DNA from: Pyxidicoccus caerfyrddinensis
Lineage (GTDB): Bacteria; Myxococcota; Myxococcia; Myxococcales; Myxococcaceae
Assembly (NCBI RefSeq): GCF_010894405.1
Contig: NZ_JAAIYA010000001.1
Location: 617,065-681,064, forward strand
Length of the DNA: 64,000 nucleotides
Direction: 5' to 3'
Under the pieces are notes generated by a model, which was not told where the DNA came from, ran no database searches, and saw only the letters and a list, made by a program, of their open reading frames with translations. The translations under genes and the position numbers were made by a program. Within the stretch, counting starts at the first letter, position 1. Each line of letters opens with the position of its first letter. Below, one piece after another: positions 8,720 to 17,887 of this stretch.

Positions 8720-11700
8720 TCAGTGCGGTCCAGGACGGGGCAGCTCCACCGTGAAGGTGGAGCCCACATTCTCCGTACTTTCTGCCCGCACCGTGCCGCC
8801 GAGCGCGGAGACGACTTCGCGCACGATGTAGAGGCCCAGCCCCAGGCCGCCGTAGTGTTTCACCGAGACGGCTCGCTCGAAGCGCTCGAAGACATACGGC
8901 AAGCGGTCCGGGGCGATGCCGATACCGGAGTCCTTCACCACCAGCCGCGCGGTGCCCTCCCGGGCCTCCACGACGATTTCAATCGGCTTGCCGGCGCCAA
9001 ACTTGAGGGCGTTGGAGAGCAGGTGCGCCACGACCTGCTCCAGCCGCTTGCGGTCCCACCGGCCCACCACCGGAGCCTCGGCCTCGAGTGACAGCGGGCA
9101 GCCCGCCCGCGCCAGCTGCTCGCTGAAGCGCCCCGCCACCTTCCGGGCCACCGCCGCCAGGTCCACCTCCTCCGGCTGGAGGCGGAGGTTTCCCGCCTGG
9201 ATGGCCGAGTCGTCGAGCAGCTCGTCGATGAGCCCCGTCAGCCTCTGCATGTGCCGCTCGGCGCTTCGGGAAGTGCGAGCCACGGCCTCGGGCGAAGCGG
9301 CGCCGGCGGCTCTGCCCAGCCCCTGCACCGACAGCTTCAGCGCGGTCATGGGTGTGTAGAGCTCATGCGTGGCAATGGTGAGGAAGTCGTCGCGCTGCCG
9401 GACGGCCTCCTGTGACTCCCGATAGAGACGGGCGTTGTCGAGGGCCAGGGCGGCCCGGCGGGCGAGCTCCTGGGCCAGCGTCACGTCCGCCTGGCCATAG
9501 CGGCGGCCCGGCTTCGCGGAAGCGAAGGTCATCGCCCCGAGCGTCCGCCCATGGGCGATGAGGGGCACCGCAATCGCCGTATGCGTGCCGAGCGCGCGGA
9601 TGAGCTCCGCGTGCTTTGCGTCATGGACGGTGGTCTCCAGTAGCGTGTCCGGGAGCTCCGGCAGGAGAAGTGGCTCTCCCGTCCGCAACACCCGTCCTGC
9701 CGGCTGCGGCGAGTCCCAGCCGGGGGGATAGCGCGCGGCGAGCTCGCGCAGGACTTCCTCCTTCGCCGCATCCGCGTGGAAGCCCGCCACCCGCTTGAAA
9801 TTGCCATTCGCCGCCACGTCGATGACGCACCAGTCGGCGAGGAAGGGGACAGCCAGGCGCGCCACCTTGGCCAGAGTCGCTTCGAAGCCCAGCGACTCGG
9901 CCAGGATGGCGCTCGCTTCGGCGAGGAAGCGCACCGTCGCCTCGGCGCGCTTCCTCTCCTCGAAGAGAAGACTGTTCTCCAGGGAGACGGCGATGTGCGA
10001 CGAGAGCAGCTCGAAGACACGCACCCGCTCTGGCGTGAAGGCGTCGGTGGCCAGATTGTTCTCGAGGTAGATGACGCCCACGCGCCGCGCCTGCCGGTGG
10101 ATGGGCACGGCCAGGACGGACTTGAGGGCCCGCTCGGCCACGTCGGAGTCCGAGACGAATGCCCCCTCCTGAGCAGCGTTGCCCAGGACGACGGCCCTGC
10201 CCGTGCGCCAGACGGCTTCGACGACGGAAACAGGAAGCCGTGGCTGCGCCCTCAGCGGTACCTGGACCTGGGAAACCTCCCCGGTGGCGGACACCACCGC
10301 CCGCACCACGGGCGCGCCCTCTTCCTCGAGGACGAGGAGGCCGCGCTCCGCGCCAGCCGACTCGAGGCAGATCCGCATGAGCTTCTCGAGGAGGCGCCCG
10401 AGCACCACCTCGCCGGAGAGCGTCTCGGCGGCCTTCAGCAGGGTGAGCACATCGAGGCCCACCTCCCTGCTTCCCGGTGTGACCGGGGTCCTCCAGCGCG
10501 GCACGCCTGGAACCACGAGCTGGGCGTGCTCCTCCTCGAGCAGGTGGACCTTGGCCGTCGCCCCCCACCGGGCGTAGGCGTCGATGGCTTCCGCGAGGTA
10601 GCGGCCGGCGACGTACGGCTGTGCCCGGGCCAGGTAGAAGCGGCCACACAGCTCGTTGGCGAGGGCCTGGTCCTGAAGGAAGCCCTCCCGGTGCGCGCCC
10701 TCCATGGCCTGGTGGTAGAGGCCTTCGGCCTCCAGATGTTTCCCTTCCAGCCGTGCCCGCTCCGCCGCGACGAGGTGGTGCTTGTGGCGAAAGTTCTCCG
10801 GGCAATTCCCGGCCCAGGTTTGGAGCCTCTGCTCCAGCGGCGCCATCCGGGCCAACGCGGCGGCCTCCTCGTCCGGGGAAGCTCCGCCCGCCAGCGCCGC
10901 CAGCGTCAGGGCGGAATAGAAGCAGTGCTCGAATTCATGCACCCAGCTCCGTACGAGCTCAATCCACTTCGCCGCGGCCTCTGACATCTGGAGGGCATGG
11001 GAAGGGTCGCCGAGGAGATACGAAGCCTGAAGGCGCAAGGTCGCATAGATGCAGCGGACCGTCGGATTCAGCCCGACCGAGGCAAGAAATTGCGCTTCGT
11101 CGAACTCGGCATCGTCGAAGCAGCGAGGCCTCGAGGTCCAACCCTTGAGGCAGCGAATCGCCTGGCGGGAGCCGAGCAGGTGTTCGCTCACCAGGCGGAT
11201 GCCGGTTCTGCGGCTGTACGCCATGCCCTCCTCCACCACTGGGAGGATGCGGTCCAGCTCCGTCCCTTGCGCCATGAGCGTCCAGGTCAAGAACAGGTGG
11301 CAGTATGACGTGAACTGAAACTCTCCCGACTCGAGCCCCTTCGCCATCGCCGTACGCAGGAGTGGCACGCTGGAGCGGAGCGGTGCCCGCCAGGAGTTCA
11401 TGGAGACGGCGAACACGAAGAGCGTCCGGGTCTCCAGCGCGCGGTCCCCGAACCTCCGGCTCAGCTCGACACCCATTCGGCCAAAGGCATGGGCCTTCGC
11501 ATACTCGCCTTGAACCCTGGCGAGGATCTGGCCGTATTCGGCATACATCTGCGCGGAGATGACCGAGTGCCCCTGCTCCAGCGAGCAGCGGACCGCCCAG
11601 AGCACGAGGAGGGTGTAGAGCTTCGGGTCGGAGAGAATCGCGGCGGAAATCATGTCCGCGAGGAGCTGCTGCAAGGCCGCGGGTTCCGCGTCGTGCACCC

Positions 11701-14356
11701 GCGGGGCGTCGAGCAGATCATCCGGCGTGCGCCCCCCGAGGCGCTCCTCGACGGCCGTGAACGCCGCTCGGATGGCCGCATCGAAGTCCCGCTCGGGGAG
11801 CTCCATGCCGAAGAGACGCAGGCCCTCATTCCCCCATTGGAGCGCCCGCGAGAAGTCCGCTCGCAGGCTGTAGGCAACCACGCGGACGACATGGAGAGCC
11901 ACCTTCTCGAGGCGTGACTGCGCATGCAGGAGAGCGGCCTCGACGAGCGCCTCTGCGTCCTCGGGGGTCGCGACGCGAAAGGCCAGCTCCGCCGCGTCCC
12001 GGTGCAGGCGGAACGAGAGCTCGTGCTGGGAGTGCCAGGCCTCCGCGGGGAGAAGGCAGAGCGCGTGCCGCAAGTATGCGAGCGCGGCCTCGAAAGCCGA
12101 GGAGGCCTTGGCCTTGCGCGCGGCCCTCTCGTTGAGCTCGGCCAGGTGCAACCGCTCCGTGTCCTCGCGCAGGAGGCTGGCGCCCCGGTTCAGCTGGTCG
12201 ACGGCCTCGAAGAGACGCTCGCAGCCCTCGGCGCGGCCCTCCAGCAGGCTTCGCCCTATCTCGAGGTGCAGGGCCTTCCTTCTGTCGTCGGAGAGAAGAG
12301 AGTAGGCCGCCTGCTGGACGCGGTCGTGCGCGAAGCGGTACGAGGCCGAAGGGCCCGCGGCTGCATGGGCTGGCTGCTCCCGGCGGGCCGCCAGGCCCAC
12401 CGGAGCGAGCAGTCCTTCGCGGATGGCCAGCCAGAGCGGCCGAGCGGCATCTTCGGGGCGTTGCGCCCGCACCCTGGCCAGCAGCCCGACGTCGAACTGA
12501 CTTCCAAGGCAGGCGGCCACCGTCAGGGCCTCCTGGGTTTCGTCCGGGAGGCGCCGGATGGAGGCCACCAGGAGGTCCACCACATTCTCGGGGACCGGGG
12601 CCTCTGCAATCCGGGGAAGGTCCCAGGTCCACACGCCGGCGCCAATGTCGAAGACCAGGAGTCCTGCTGCCTGGAGGAACCTGAGGAAGCTTTGGAGAAA
12701 GAAGGGGTTTCCGGCGGTCTTCTCGACGAGAAGGGCGCCGAGGGGGCGGGCGCGCTCCGGTGAGGCGTGGAGGACATCGCAGAGCAGCGCCGTCACCGCG
12801 CCGGCCTGGAGCGGACCGACTTCCAGCGCATGGACCGTGATGCCTGCTTCCCGGATGGCCTGGATGGCCTGCACTGCCGGATGCGCCAGGCCCACCTCCT
12901 CACTGCGCCAGGCCACGAGGACGAGAAGATGGCGGATGTCGGAATCCAACGCGAGCACGCGCAGCAGCTTGAGCGAGCCCGAATCCACCCACTGCATGTC
13001 ATCGAGGAAGAGCAGGAGTGGGTGTTCGGGTGTGGCCAGCGCCCGCATGAAGGACAAGAAGACGAGGCGGGTGCGGCTTTCGGCTTCAGTGGGGCCGAGC
13101 GGCGGGAGGGGCGGCTGCTCACCGAGGAACTGCTCGAGCTCGGGGACGAGCTCGGTGAGGACACGGCCATTCGGGGAGACGGCCTCCTGGATTCGCTGCC
13201 GCCACGCCGTGGCGACCGGCTCCGGCTCGCCCAGGAGCTCGCGCGCGAGCCCCCGGAACGCCTCGGCGAACGGGGCCAGGGGAACGTCCCCCCGCAGCTG
13301 GTCATACTTCCCGGAGAGGAAGCGTCCCCTGGCTTCGGCCAGGGAGCGTATCTCCTGCACGAGCGCCGACTTGCCGATGCCGGCCATCCCCTCGACAACG
13401 AGGAGCTCCTTGGCGCCCGCCACGCAGCGCGCGTATGCGTCTGTCAGCTCGGCGAGCTCTCGCTCCCGGCCGTACAGCCTGGCCCCGAGAGTGAGCTCGC
13501 GTCTGTCGAGGCGGGCGAGCTCGAATGGCACCACCCTGCCCGAAGCCCGCCACTGCCGCTGCACCTCCACGAGGTCTGCATGGAGCGCCTCGGCCGTCTG
13601 GTAGCGCCACTCGGGCATCTTGGCCAGCAGCTTGAGGACCATGTCGGAGAGCACCCCGGGGACCCGGGAGTTCGCCTCAGCGGGCGCAGCTGGAATCCGG
13701 GCCAGGTGGGCATGGACGACCTCCAGCGGGTCCTCCGAAGCGAAGGGCGGGGTCCCCACCAGCATCTCGTAGAAGGTGGCGCCCAGGGAGTAGAGGTCCG
13801 CGCGGTGGTCCACCAGGCGCTTCATCCGCCCTGTCTGCTCCGGCGCCAGGTAGGGGAGCGTTGCCTCGAGCTCTCCTGACACGCCCGCCCCCTGCGAGAG
13901 GCCGGTGAGCGTGGTGGCCAGCTCGAAGTCGACGAGGGTGAGGTGCGTCCCTTCTCCGAGGACGAAGTTCGCCGGGCAGAGGTCCCGGTGAATGACGTTG
14001 TGTCCATGGACGGCTGCGACGATGGCGGCCATCTGCACCGCCAGGTCGAGAAAGGTGTCCACCTCGAGGCGCCGTCCACGAAGCTTGTCCTGGAGACTGG
14101 AGGGCCCGGCGTCCTCCAGGACGAGCGCCGGCCTGCCATCGCTTGTCTCCAAGGCCAGCGGCTTGACGACTCCGGGCACGTCCAGCGCGGTGAGCAGTGC
14201 ATATTCATGGCGCAGGAGTGCCTCGGCCCTTGGGGTGTCCTGCTCCGGCCGGACAGACTTCACGACGACAGGGTGCCCATCCCTGTCCGCCCGTACGACG
14301 ACGTAGCCGGCGCCCAAGTGCAGTGGCCGGGCCACTTGAAGCGCTCCCTCTTCCAT
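8720..14356 (-). CDS. Hybrid Ser/Thr kinase - AAA ATPase - TPR - GAF - histidine kinase
   Basis: A 1878-aa trifunctional signalling protein of the HstK-like type. In order: protein kinase (about 10-270; Lys33, HRD with Asp125 and Asn130, but DFE at 143-145 in place of DFG); AAA/ATPase with Walker A GMAGIGKS (about 300); helical TPR region (about 600-1300); two GAF domains (about 1310-1640); HisKA with phospho-acceptor His1664 in THELYTPM (the usual Arg is Tyr); and HATPase with N box, GIGIAP and GLGLGLY. It is predicted cytosolic. Start set at ATG 14356 because the N-terminus then aligns with the paralogue at 35000-40684; the frame extends upstream without clear coding signs. There is no adjacent response regulator. 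It is divergent from the Fe-S gene at 14528. Confidence 0.9.
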   Translation of the reverse strand: MEEGALQVARPLHLGAGYVVVRADRDGHPVVVKSVRPEQDTPRAEALLRHEYALLTALDVPGVVKPLALETSDGRPALVLEDAGPSSLQDKLRGRRLEVDTFLDLAVQMAAIVAAVHGHNVIHRDLCPANFVLGEGTHLTLVDFELATTLTGLSQGAGVSGELEATLPYLAPEQTGRMKRLVDHRADLYSLGATFYEMLVGTPPFASEDPLEVVHAHLARIPAAPAEANSRVPGVLSDMVLKLLAKMPEWRYQTAEALHADLVEVQRQWRASGRVVPFELARLDRRELTLGARLYGRERELAELTDAYARCVAGAKELLVVEGMAGIGKSALVQEIRSLAEARGRFLSGKYDQLRGDVPLAPFAEAFRGLARELLGEPEPVATAWRQRIQEAVSPNGRVLTELVPELEQFLGEQPPLPPLGPTEAESRTRLVFLSFMRALATPEHPLLLFLDDMQWVDSGSLKLLRVLALDSDIRHLLVLVAWRSEEVGLAHPAVQAIQAIREAGITVHALEVGPLQAGAVTALLCDVLHASPERARPLGALLVEKTAGNPFFLQSFLRFLQAAGLLVFDIGAGVWTWDLPRIAEAPVPENVVDLLVASIRRLPDETQEALTVAACLGSQFDVGLLARVRAQRPEDAARPLWLAIREGLLAPVGLAARREQPAHAAAGPSASYRFAHDRVQQAAYSLLSDDRRKALHLEIGRSLLEGRAEGCERLFEAVDQLNRGASLLREDTERLHLAELNERAARKAKASSAFEAALAYLRHALCLLPAEAWHSQHELSFRLHRDAAELAFRVATPEDAEALVEAALLHAQSRLEKVALHVVRVVAYSLRADFSRALQWGNEGLRLFGMELPERDFDAAIRAAFTAVEERLGGRTPDDLLDAPRVHDAEPAALQQLLADMISAAILSDPKLYTLLVLWAVRCSLEQGHSVISAQMYAEYGQILARVQGEYAKAHAFGRMGVELSRRFGDRALETRTLFVFAVSMNSWRAPLRSSVPLLRTAMAKGLESGEFQFTSYCHLFLTWTLMAQGTELDRILPVVEEGMAYSRRTGIRLVSEHLLGSRQAIRCLKGWTSRPRCFDDAEFDEAQFLASVGLNPTVRCIYATLRLQASYLLGDPSHALQMSEAAAKWIELVRSWVHEFEHCFYSALTLAALAGGASPDEEAAALARMAPLEQRLQTWAGNCPENFRHKHHLVAAERARLEGKHLEAEGLYHQAMEGAHREGFLQDQALANELCGRFYLARAQPYVAGRYLAEAIDAYARWGATAKVHLLEEEHAQLVVPGVPRWRTPVTPGSREVGLDVLTLLKAAETLSGEVVLGRLLEKLMRICLESAGAERGLLVLEEEGAPVVRAVVSATGEVSQVQVPLRAQPRLPVSVVEAVWRTGRAVVLGNAAQEGAFVSDSDVAERALKSVLAVPIHRQARRVGVIYLENNLATDAFTPERVRVFELLSSHIAVSLENSLLFEERKRAEATVRFLAEASAILAESLGFEATLAKVARLAVPFLADWCVIDVAANGNFKRVAGFHADAAKEEVLRELAARYPPGWDSPQPAGRVLRTGEPLLLPELPDTLLETTVHDAKHAELIRALGTHTAIAVPLIAHGRTLGAMTFASAKPGRRYGQADVTLAQELARRAALALDNARLYRESQEAVRQRDDFLTIATHELYTPMTALKLSVQGLGRAAGAASPEAVARTSRSAERHMQRLTGLIDELLDDSAIQAGNLRLQPEEVDLAAVARKVAGRFSEQLARAGCPLSLEAEAPVVGRWDRKRLEQVVAHLLSNALKFGAGKPIEIVVEAREGTARLVVKDSGIGIAPDRLPYVFERFERAVSVKHYGGLGLGLYIVREVVSALGGTVRAESTENVGSTFTVELPRPGPH

Positions 14357-14527
14357 CACAAGGTAATCGTCGGCACGGGGCCACCCCTCCGCAAAGACGC
14401 CTGCAGCCGTGGCCCCGCGGGCCTCGCCGGTCGGATGCGGTAGAGGGGGGCAGACGTCTGTAGAGACCCGCTCGAACCGGGTGATGTGACGCGCTCCGGC
14501 CGTCGACATGCCATCATCCCGAGACTC

Positions 14528-15331
14528 ATGTCCCTCCTGGATGCGCTGCGCGCCCGGCTTCATGACTCGGGCCTGAACCTGCTCGGCGTGGCGGACCTCG
14601 CCGGATATGACGCTCGGGTAGGAGCGGCCCGCCAGTCCCAGGCGTTGATGCCGGGAGCCCGCTCCATCGTCGTGGTGGGCAACGGGGGCGCGGCGCTGTG
14701 GCGGGCCTTCCTGGCGGACCTCGAGAGGGACACCCGCCGCCTCACGCACGAGCCCCACCCGCTGGAGGCCTTCGTGCATCGAGAGGTGCAGCGGGCGGAC
14801 GCGGTTCTGGGGGACCTTGCGCGCCGGTGGTACTTCGCTGCGTCCGATGCGCCCTTCCAGGTGGACTTCCGGCTCCTCGGGTACCTCGCCGGGTTGGGGA
14901 CCGACAGCCGGCTCCGGTTGCTGATGCATCCGGAGCACGGACCGTGGGTGGGCCTGCGAGCCGCCTGTTTCGTGGACGCGGTGCTGCCCGCCAGCACTCC
15001 GGGGGGGCCGGACCTCTGCTCCGGCTGCCCGGCGCCGTGCGTCTCCGCCTGTCCCGGCGGGGCCTTCCCCGGGGGCACCTGGGACGTGGACCGGTGCAGC
15101 ACCTTCCACGCCGAATCCGTGCAGTGCGCCAACACGTGCCATGCCCGGTGGGCGTGCCCCCAGGGCGCCGCGTCGAGGTACCCGGTGGAGGCGCTCGCCT
15201 ACCACGCCAACACCTTCCTCGGCCGGCGCGGGTTGAGGGAGCACCTCGGGGTGCCCGAGTCCGAGGACCGCTACCCGGGCACCCCTCCGCTGTGGGGGAG
15301 CTGGCGCTCCCGCATCGACGTCAAGGGGTGA
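14528..15331 (+). CDS. QueG-like [4Fe-4S] protein
   Basis: A 267-aa protein. The C-terminal half has a ferredoxin-type cluster motif, C-x2-C-x3-C-x3-CP (Cys164, 167, 171, 175), and a further group of Cys at about 192-215 in a C-x3-C-x4-C arrangement. The N-terminal half (GVADLAGYDAR; ARSIVVVGNGG) resembles the corrinoid-binding reductase half of epoxyqueuosine reductase QueG and relatives. It is shorter than QueG (about 350 aa) and lacks the HEAT-like tail, so I call a QueG-related redox protein and not QueG itself. Start at ATG 14528 follows a weak ribosome-binding site. The 3' end overlaps the convergent gene at 15321 by 11 bp. Confidence 0.65.
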   Translation: MSLLDALRARLHDSGLNLLGVADLAGYDARVGAARQSQALMPGARSIVVVGNGGAALWRAFLADLERDTRRLTHEPHPLEAFVHREVQRADAVLGDLARRWYFAASDAPFQVDFRLLGYLAGLGTDSRLRLLMHPEHGPWVGLRAACFVDAVLPASTPGGPDLCSGCPAPCVSACPGGAFPGGTWDVDRCSTFHAESVQCANTCHARWACPQGAASRYPVEALAYHANTFLGRRGLREHLGVPESEDRYPGTPPLWGSWRSRIDVKG

Positions 15332-17051
15332 GCACGACGTAGTCGAGCAGCGCCAGCGCGGCGTCGTCGGCCAGCAGTGGGTTGATGGACGGGCTCACCT
15401 CGCCCAGGTTGCGTGGCACGAACGTCCAGCCGTTCCACGGGTACACCTGACTGATGTGGGCGTAGTACGGGTCGCCGCGCACGCGGTCGTGGAGCAGCCG
15501 CTCGAAGTCCAGTCCGCGCTGCGCCTCCAGCCAGGAGGTGGAGCGCTGCGAGAGGTCGACCTCCGGCGCGGCCACCCAGTCGAGCACGAGGCCCGGCACC
15601 GTCCGCAGCTCCGCGCCGCTCCAGTCCACGTAGGTGCCGGTGTTCGGCTCATACGTCTCGGGAACCAGGCCCCACCAGCCTCCTCCGTGGACGCGCACGA
15701 GTCCGCCGCACAGGTCCTGCACGTGCACGACAGCCTCGTCGCGCCGGGCCACGGCCATCTTGTCGGCGAGCCAGCCGACGAGCAGCGTGGCGGCGAGGGT
15801 GTAGCGGGCGCTTCGGGTGGCCCGGCCCAGCTCCAGCAGGCCGGCGACGTTGTAGGTGGCGAACCAGGGCGACTGGAGGCTTCCCGTGCCCCACGGGCTG
15901 GCGATGCCTCCCAGCGCATGCAAGTCATCCTCGAAACGGTGGTCTCCCCAGGAGAACCATGCGGGCGTCGTCATGCGGGCCAGCAGCGCGTCCGCCGCGG
16001 CGACGGCCGCGTTCTGCTCGCCCGCCGCGAGCAGGAGCCGGAGCTCGGCACCGGTGGAGACCGGGTCCACCCCGGCGGCAGGCTGCTGCCGCAGCCAGGT
16101 GGCCGCGCGCAGGGCCCCCGCCCGGAAGTCGGCGGCCCCGGGCAGCGACGGCAGCGTGGACAGCTTCAGCAGCGTCACCCCGATGATGCCGGTGGTCATC
16201 CGGTTCGGGAACCCGTTGGCCGGCGCGACGCCGTAGGCCCAGCTTCCCTCCGGCTCACCCGTGGCGGTGCGCCGCTCCAACCGCAGCAGGAAGCGCCCGG
16301 CGCGCTCGACGGCGGGCAGGACGTGCGTGTCTCCCGTCAGTTGCGCATAGGTGGCGAGGACCTCCGCGAGCGCGGCGAAGTTGAAACCGGCGTGGCCGTT
16401 CCACCGCCAGGTGAGCACGTCATCGGCGGTGCCGAGCACGCCATCCACCCCGCCCGCCAGCGTGGCGGAGTTGGCGAAGGCCCCCGTCGCGTCCAGCGTG
16501 ACGTCCTGCTGCGGGTCCGGGAAGTAGGACGACTGGAAGGTCTGCACCGCGCCCAGCCCCAGGGCCGTGCTGGGGAGCTGTTTGTCGAGAATCTGCTGCA
16601 GGAAGGCGTGCCGGAAGCGCTGGAGGAACGCAGTCCTGCCGGTCGCCTGGTAGGCCTTGAGCAGCGCCAGGGCCTTGTAGGCGGTGGGGTCCGCGAGCTG
16701 GAGGGAGATGTAGCCCTGACGGGTGAGCAGTCCCGCGTTGGAGGGGTCCTGCGGGTCGTCGTAGTTGAGGTAGTTGGACGACCAGTTGTCCCGGTGGATG
16801 TCGAAGCTCATCCCCTCCACCCGGGCACAACCGGGACCCGGGTAGAAGAAGGGCGACGGGTCATGCTCCTCGCAGGTGACGACGAACTGCTGGCCATACT
16901 CCACCGCCGTCAGCCCCAGCGCCCGCACCACGAAAGAGGGCCTGGCCGCGCCGGACACTTCGTCGGGCGCCTGCGCCGCGGCGGGTGCCGCCGTGAGCAA
17001 CATCGCCACCGCCCAGCCCGCGCTCGAGCGCCACCGTGAGACGGCGCCCAC
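15321..17051 (-). CDS. Secreted alpha/alpha-toroid-like protein
   Basis: A 576-aa secreted protein. GTG 17051 is chosen as start because AAGAGG lies six bases upstream and the next residues form a clean signal peptide (SRWRSSAGWAVAMLLTAAP, then AAAQA). The mature protein has repeated helical-hairpin segments (for example NFAALAEVLATYAQLTGD; AGLLELGRATRSARYTLAA) typical of six-hairpin glycosidase, lyase or epimerase barrels, with aromatic-rich loops. A calcium-binding-like GVDGVLGTADDV segment lies near the middle. A carbohydrate-active role is inferred from fold resemblance only; I cannot place catalytic residues. It converges on the QueG-like gene, overlapping it by 11 bp. Confidence 0.6.
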   Translation of the reverse strand: MGAVSRWRSSAGWAVAMLLTAAPAAAQAPDEVSGAARPSFVVRALGLTAVEYGQQFVVTCEEHDPSPFFYPGPGCARVEGMSFDIHRDNWSSNYLNYDDPQDPSNAGLLTRQGYISLQLADPTAYKALALLKAYQATGRTAFLQRFRHAFLQQILDKQLPSTALGLGAVQTFQSSYFPDPQQDVTLDATGAFANSATLAGGVDGVLGTADDVLTWRWNGHAGFNFAALAEVLATYAQLTGDTHVLPAVERAGRFLLRLERRTATGEPEGSWAYGVAPANGFPNRMTTGIIGVTLLKLSTLPSLPGAADFRAGALRAATWLRQQPAAGVDPVSTGAELRLLLAAGEQNAAVAAADALLARMTTPAWFSWGDHRFEDDLHALGGIASPWGTGSLQSPWFATYNVAGLLELGRATRSARYTLAATLLVGWLADKMAVARRDEAVVHVQDLCGGLVRVHGGGWWGLVPETYEPNTGTYVDWSGAELRTVPGLVLDWVAAPEVDLSQRSTSWLEAQRGLDFERLLHDRVRGDPYYAHISQVYPWNGWTFVPRNLGEVSPSINPLLADDAALALLDYVVLTP

Positions 17052-17379
17052 CTCATGCCTCTTGGGTGAATGCAATGGTGTATCTCCTGTAAAGGCGAAC
17101 ACCGTAGCAGCCGGCTCCCACGGGAGGGGCCACGACGGCGCCGGGCGAGGGGGACGCGGGGTGGGATGGCGCGGTGCATCGACGCGGTAGCTTCCTTGCT
17201 GCCGGGAGCGCGTGGGGCTCTCGACGTCGACGGTAGCCCCGCGGTGCCTGCTCGAGTACGTAGGAATTCGCGTCCCGATGGAGGATGCGGCCACCACTGT
17301 TTCGGAGTGATGGGATTGTCTTCCCGAAACATTGTCATCACAATCCACAGCTCCCCCGCCTTACCAGCTGGAGGCTCCC

Positions 17380-17658
17380 ATGTGGCGACTGCTGTGTGTT
17401 GTGGCGCTGTGCACTGTTGGACTCACGGCTTGCGGTAGAGATGACGCCGGAGCGAACGAAGCGAATGAAACGCTCGAGAGTCGCGAGCAGGGGCTCGCCT
17501 GCGAGGTCGAAACCGGCTACTGCCCTGGCGAGACGACCTGCCATTACCGCTCGGGGCGCTGTGTGAAGCGCTGCTTCAACGGCGCGTGTGACTATGCCGG
17601 CGACGTCTGCTGCACGCAGCCCGATGGCGAGCCATACTGCAACAGCCGCTGTTTCTAG
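17380..17658 (+). CDS. Small cysteine-rich lipoprotein
   Basis: A 92-aa precursor: signal peptide, lipobox LTAC (Cys about residue 18), short acidic linker, then a 50-residue domain with 10 cysteines including one CC pair (LACEVETGYCPGE; DVCCTQ; CNSRC). The even number suggests five disulfides in a compact knottin-like fold outside the cytoplasm. Start at ATG 17380, with GGAGG just upstream. Small Cys-rich lipoproteins are common in myxobacteria; function unknown. A strong hairpin follows the gene. Confidence 0.75.
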   Translation: MWRLLCVVALCTVGLTACGRDDAGANEANETLESREQGLACEVETGYCPGETTCHYRSGRCVKRCFNGACDYAGDVCCTQPDGEPYCNSRCF

Positions 17659-17689
17659 CCGTCTGGCCCTCCGCGCTCAGGTGCGGCGG

Positions 17690-17724
17690 GACACCGCCCC
17701 CTTCGCCATGAAGGGGGTGGTGTC
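17690..17724 (+). terminator. Hairpin, probable terminator
   Basis: A 15-bp stem (GACACCGCCCCCTTC pairing with GAAGGGGGTGGTGTC, one G-T pair) around a 5-base loop, starting 32 bp after the stop of the Cys-rich lipoprotein gene. No T tract follows, as is usual for terminators in this GC range. Confidence 0.6.
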
Positions 17725-17887
17725 GGGCCGCGGACATGCCCTCGGGCGCAGGAGCGTGCGGGGCGCCGAAGAGAGCAGCGCGCCCACGCCCGGCTCCTCG
17801 AGCCAGCCATTCACCACGTAGGCGCGTGAGCTGTTCCACGGAGACGGGTCGCGGCATTCAGGTCCCGTAGGTCCCCAGGGGGGAAGT

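Noticed and set aside
9776-13879. Long plus-strand frames antisense to the first hybrid kinase
   Set aside because: They are shadows of a well-conserved multidomain gene and have no recognisable domain or ribosome-binding site.
15456-17039. 527-codon plus-strand frame antisense to the toroid-like gene
   Set aside because: Composition artefact; the minus-strand protein has a signal peptide and helical repeats.
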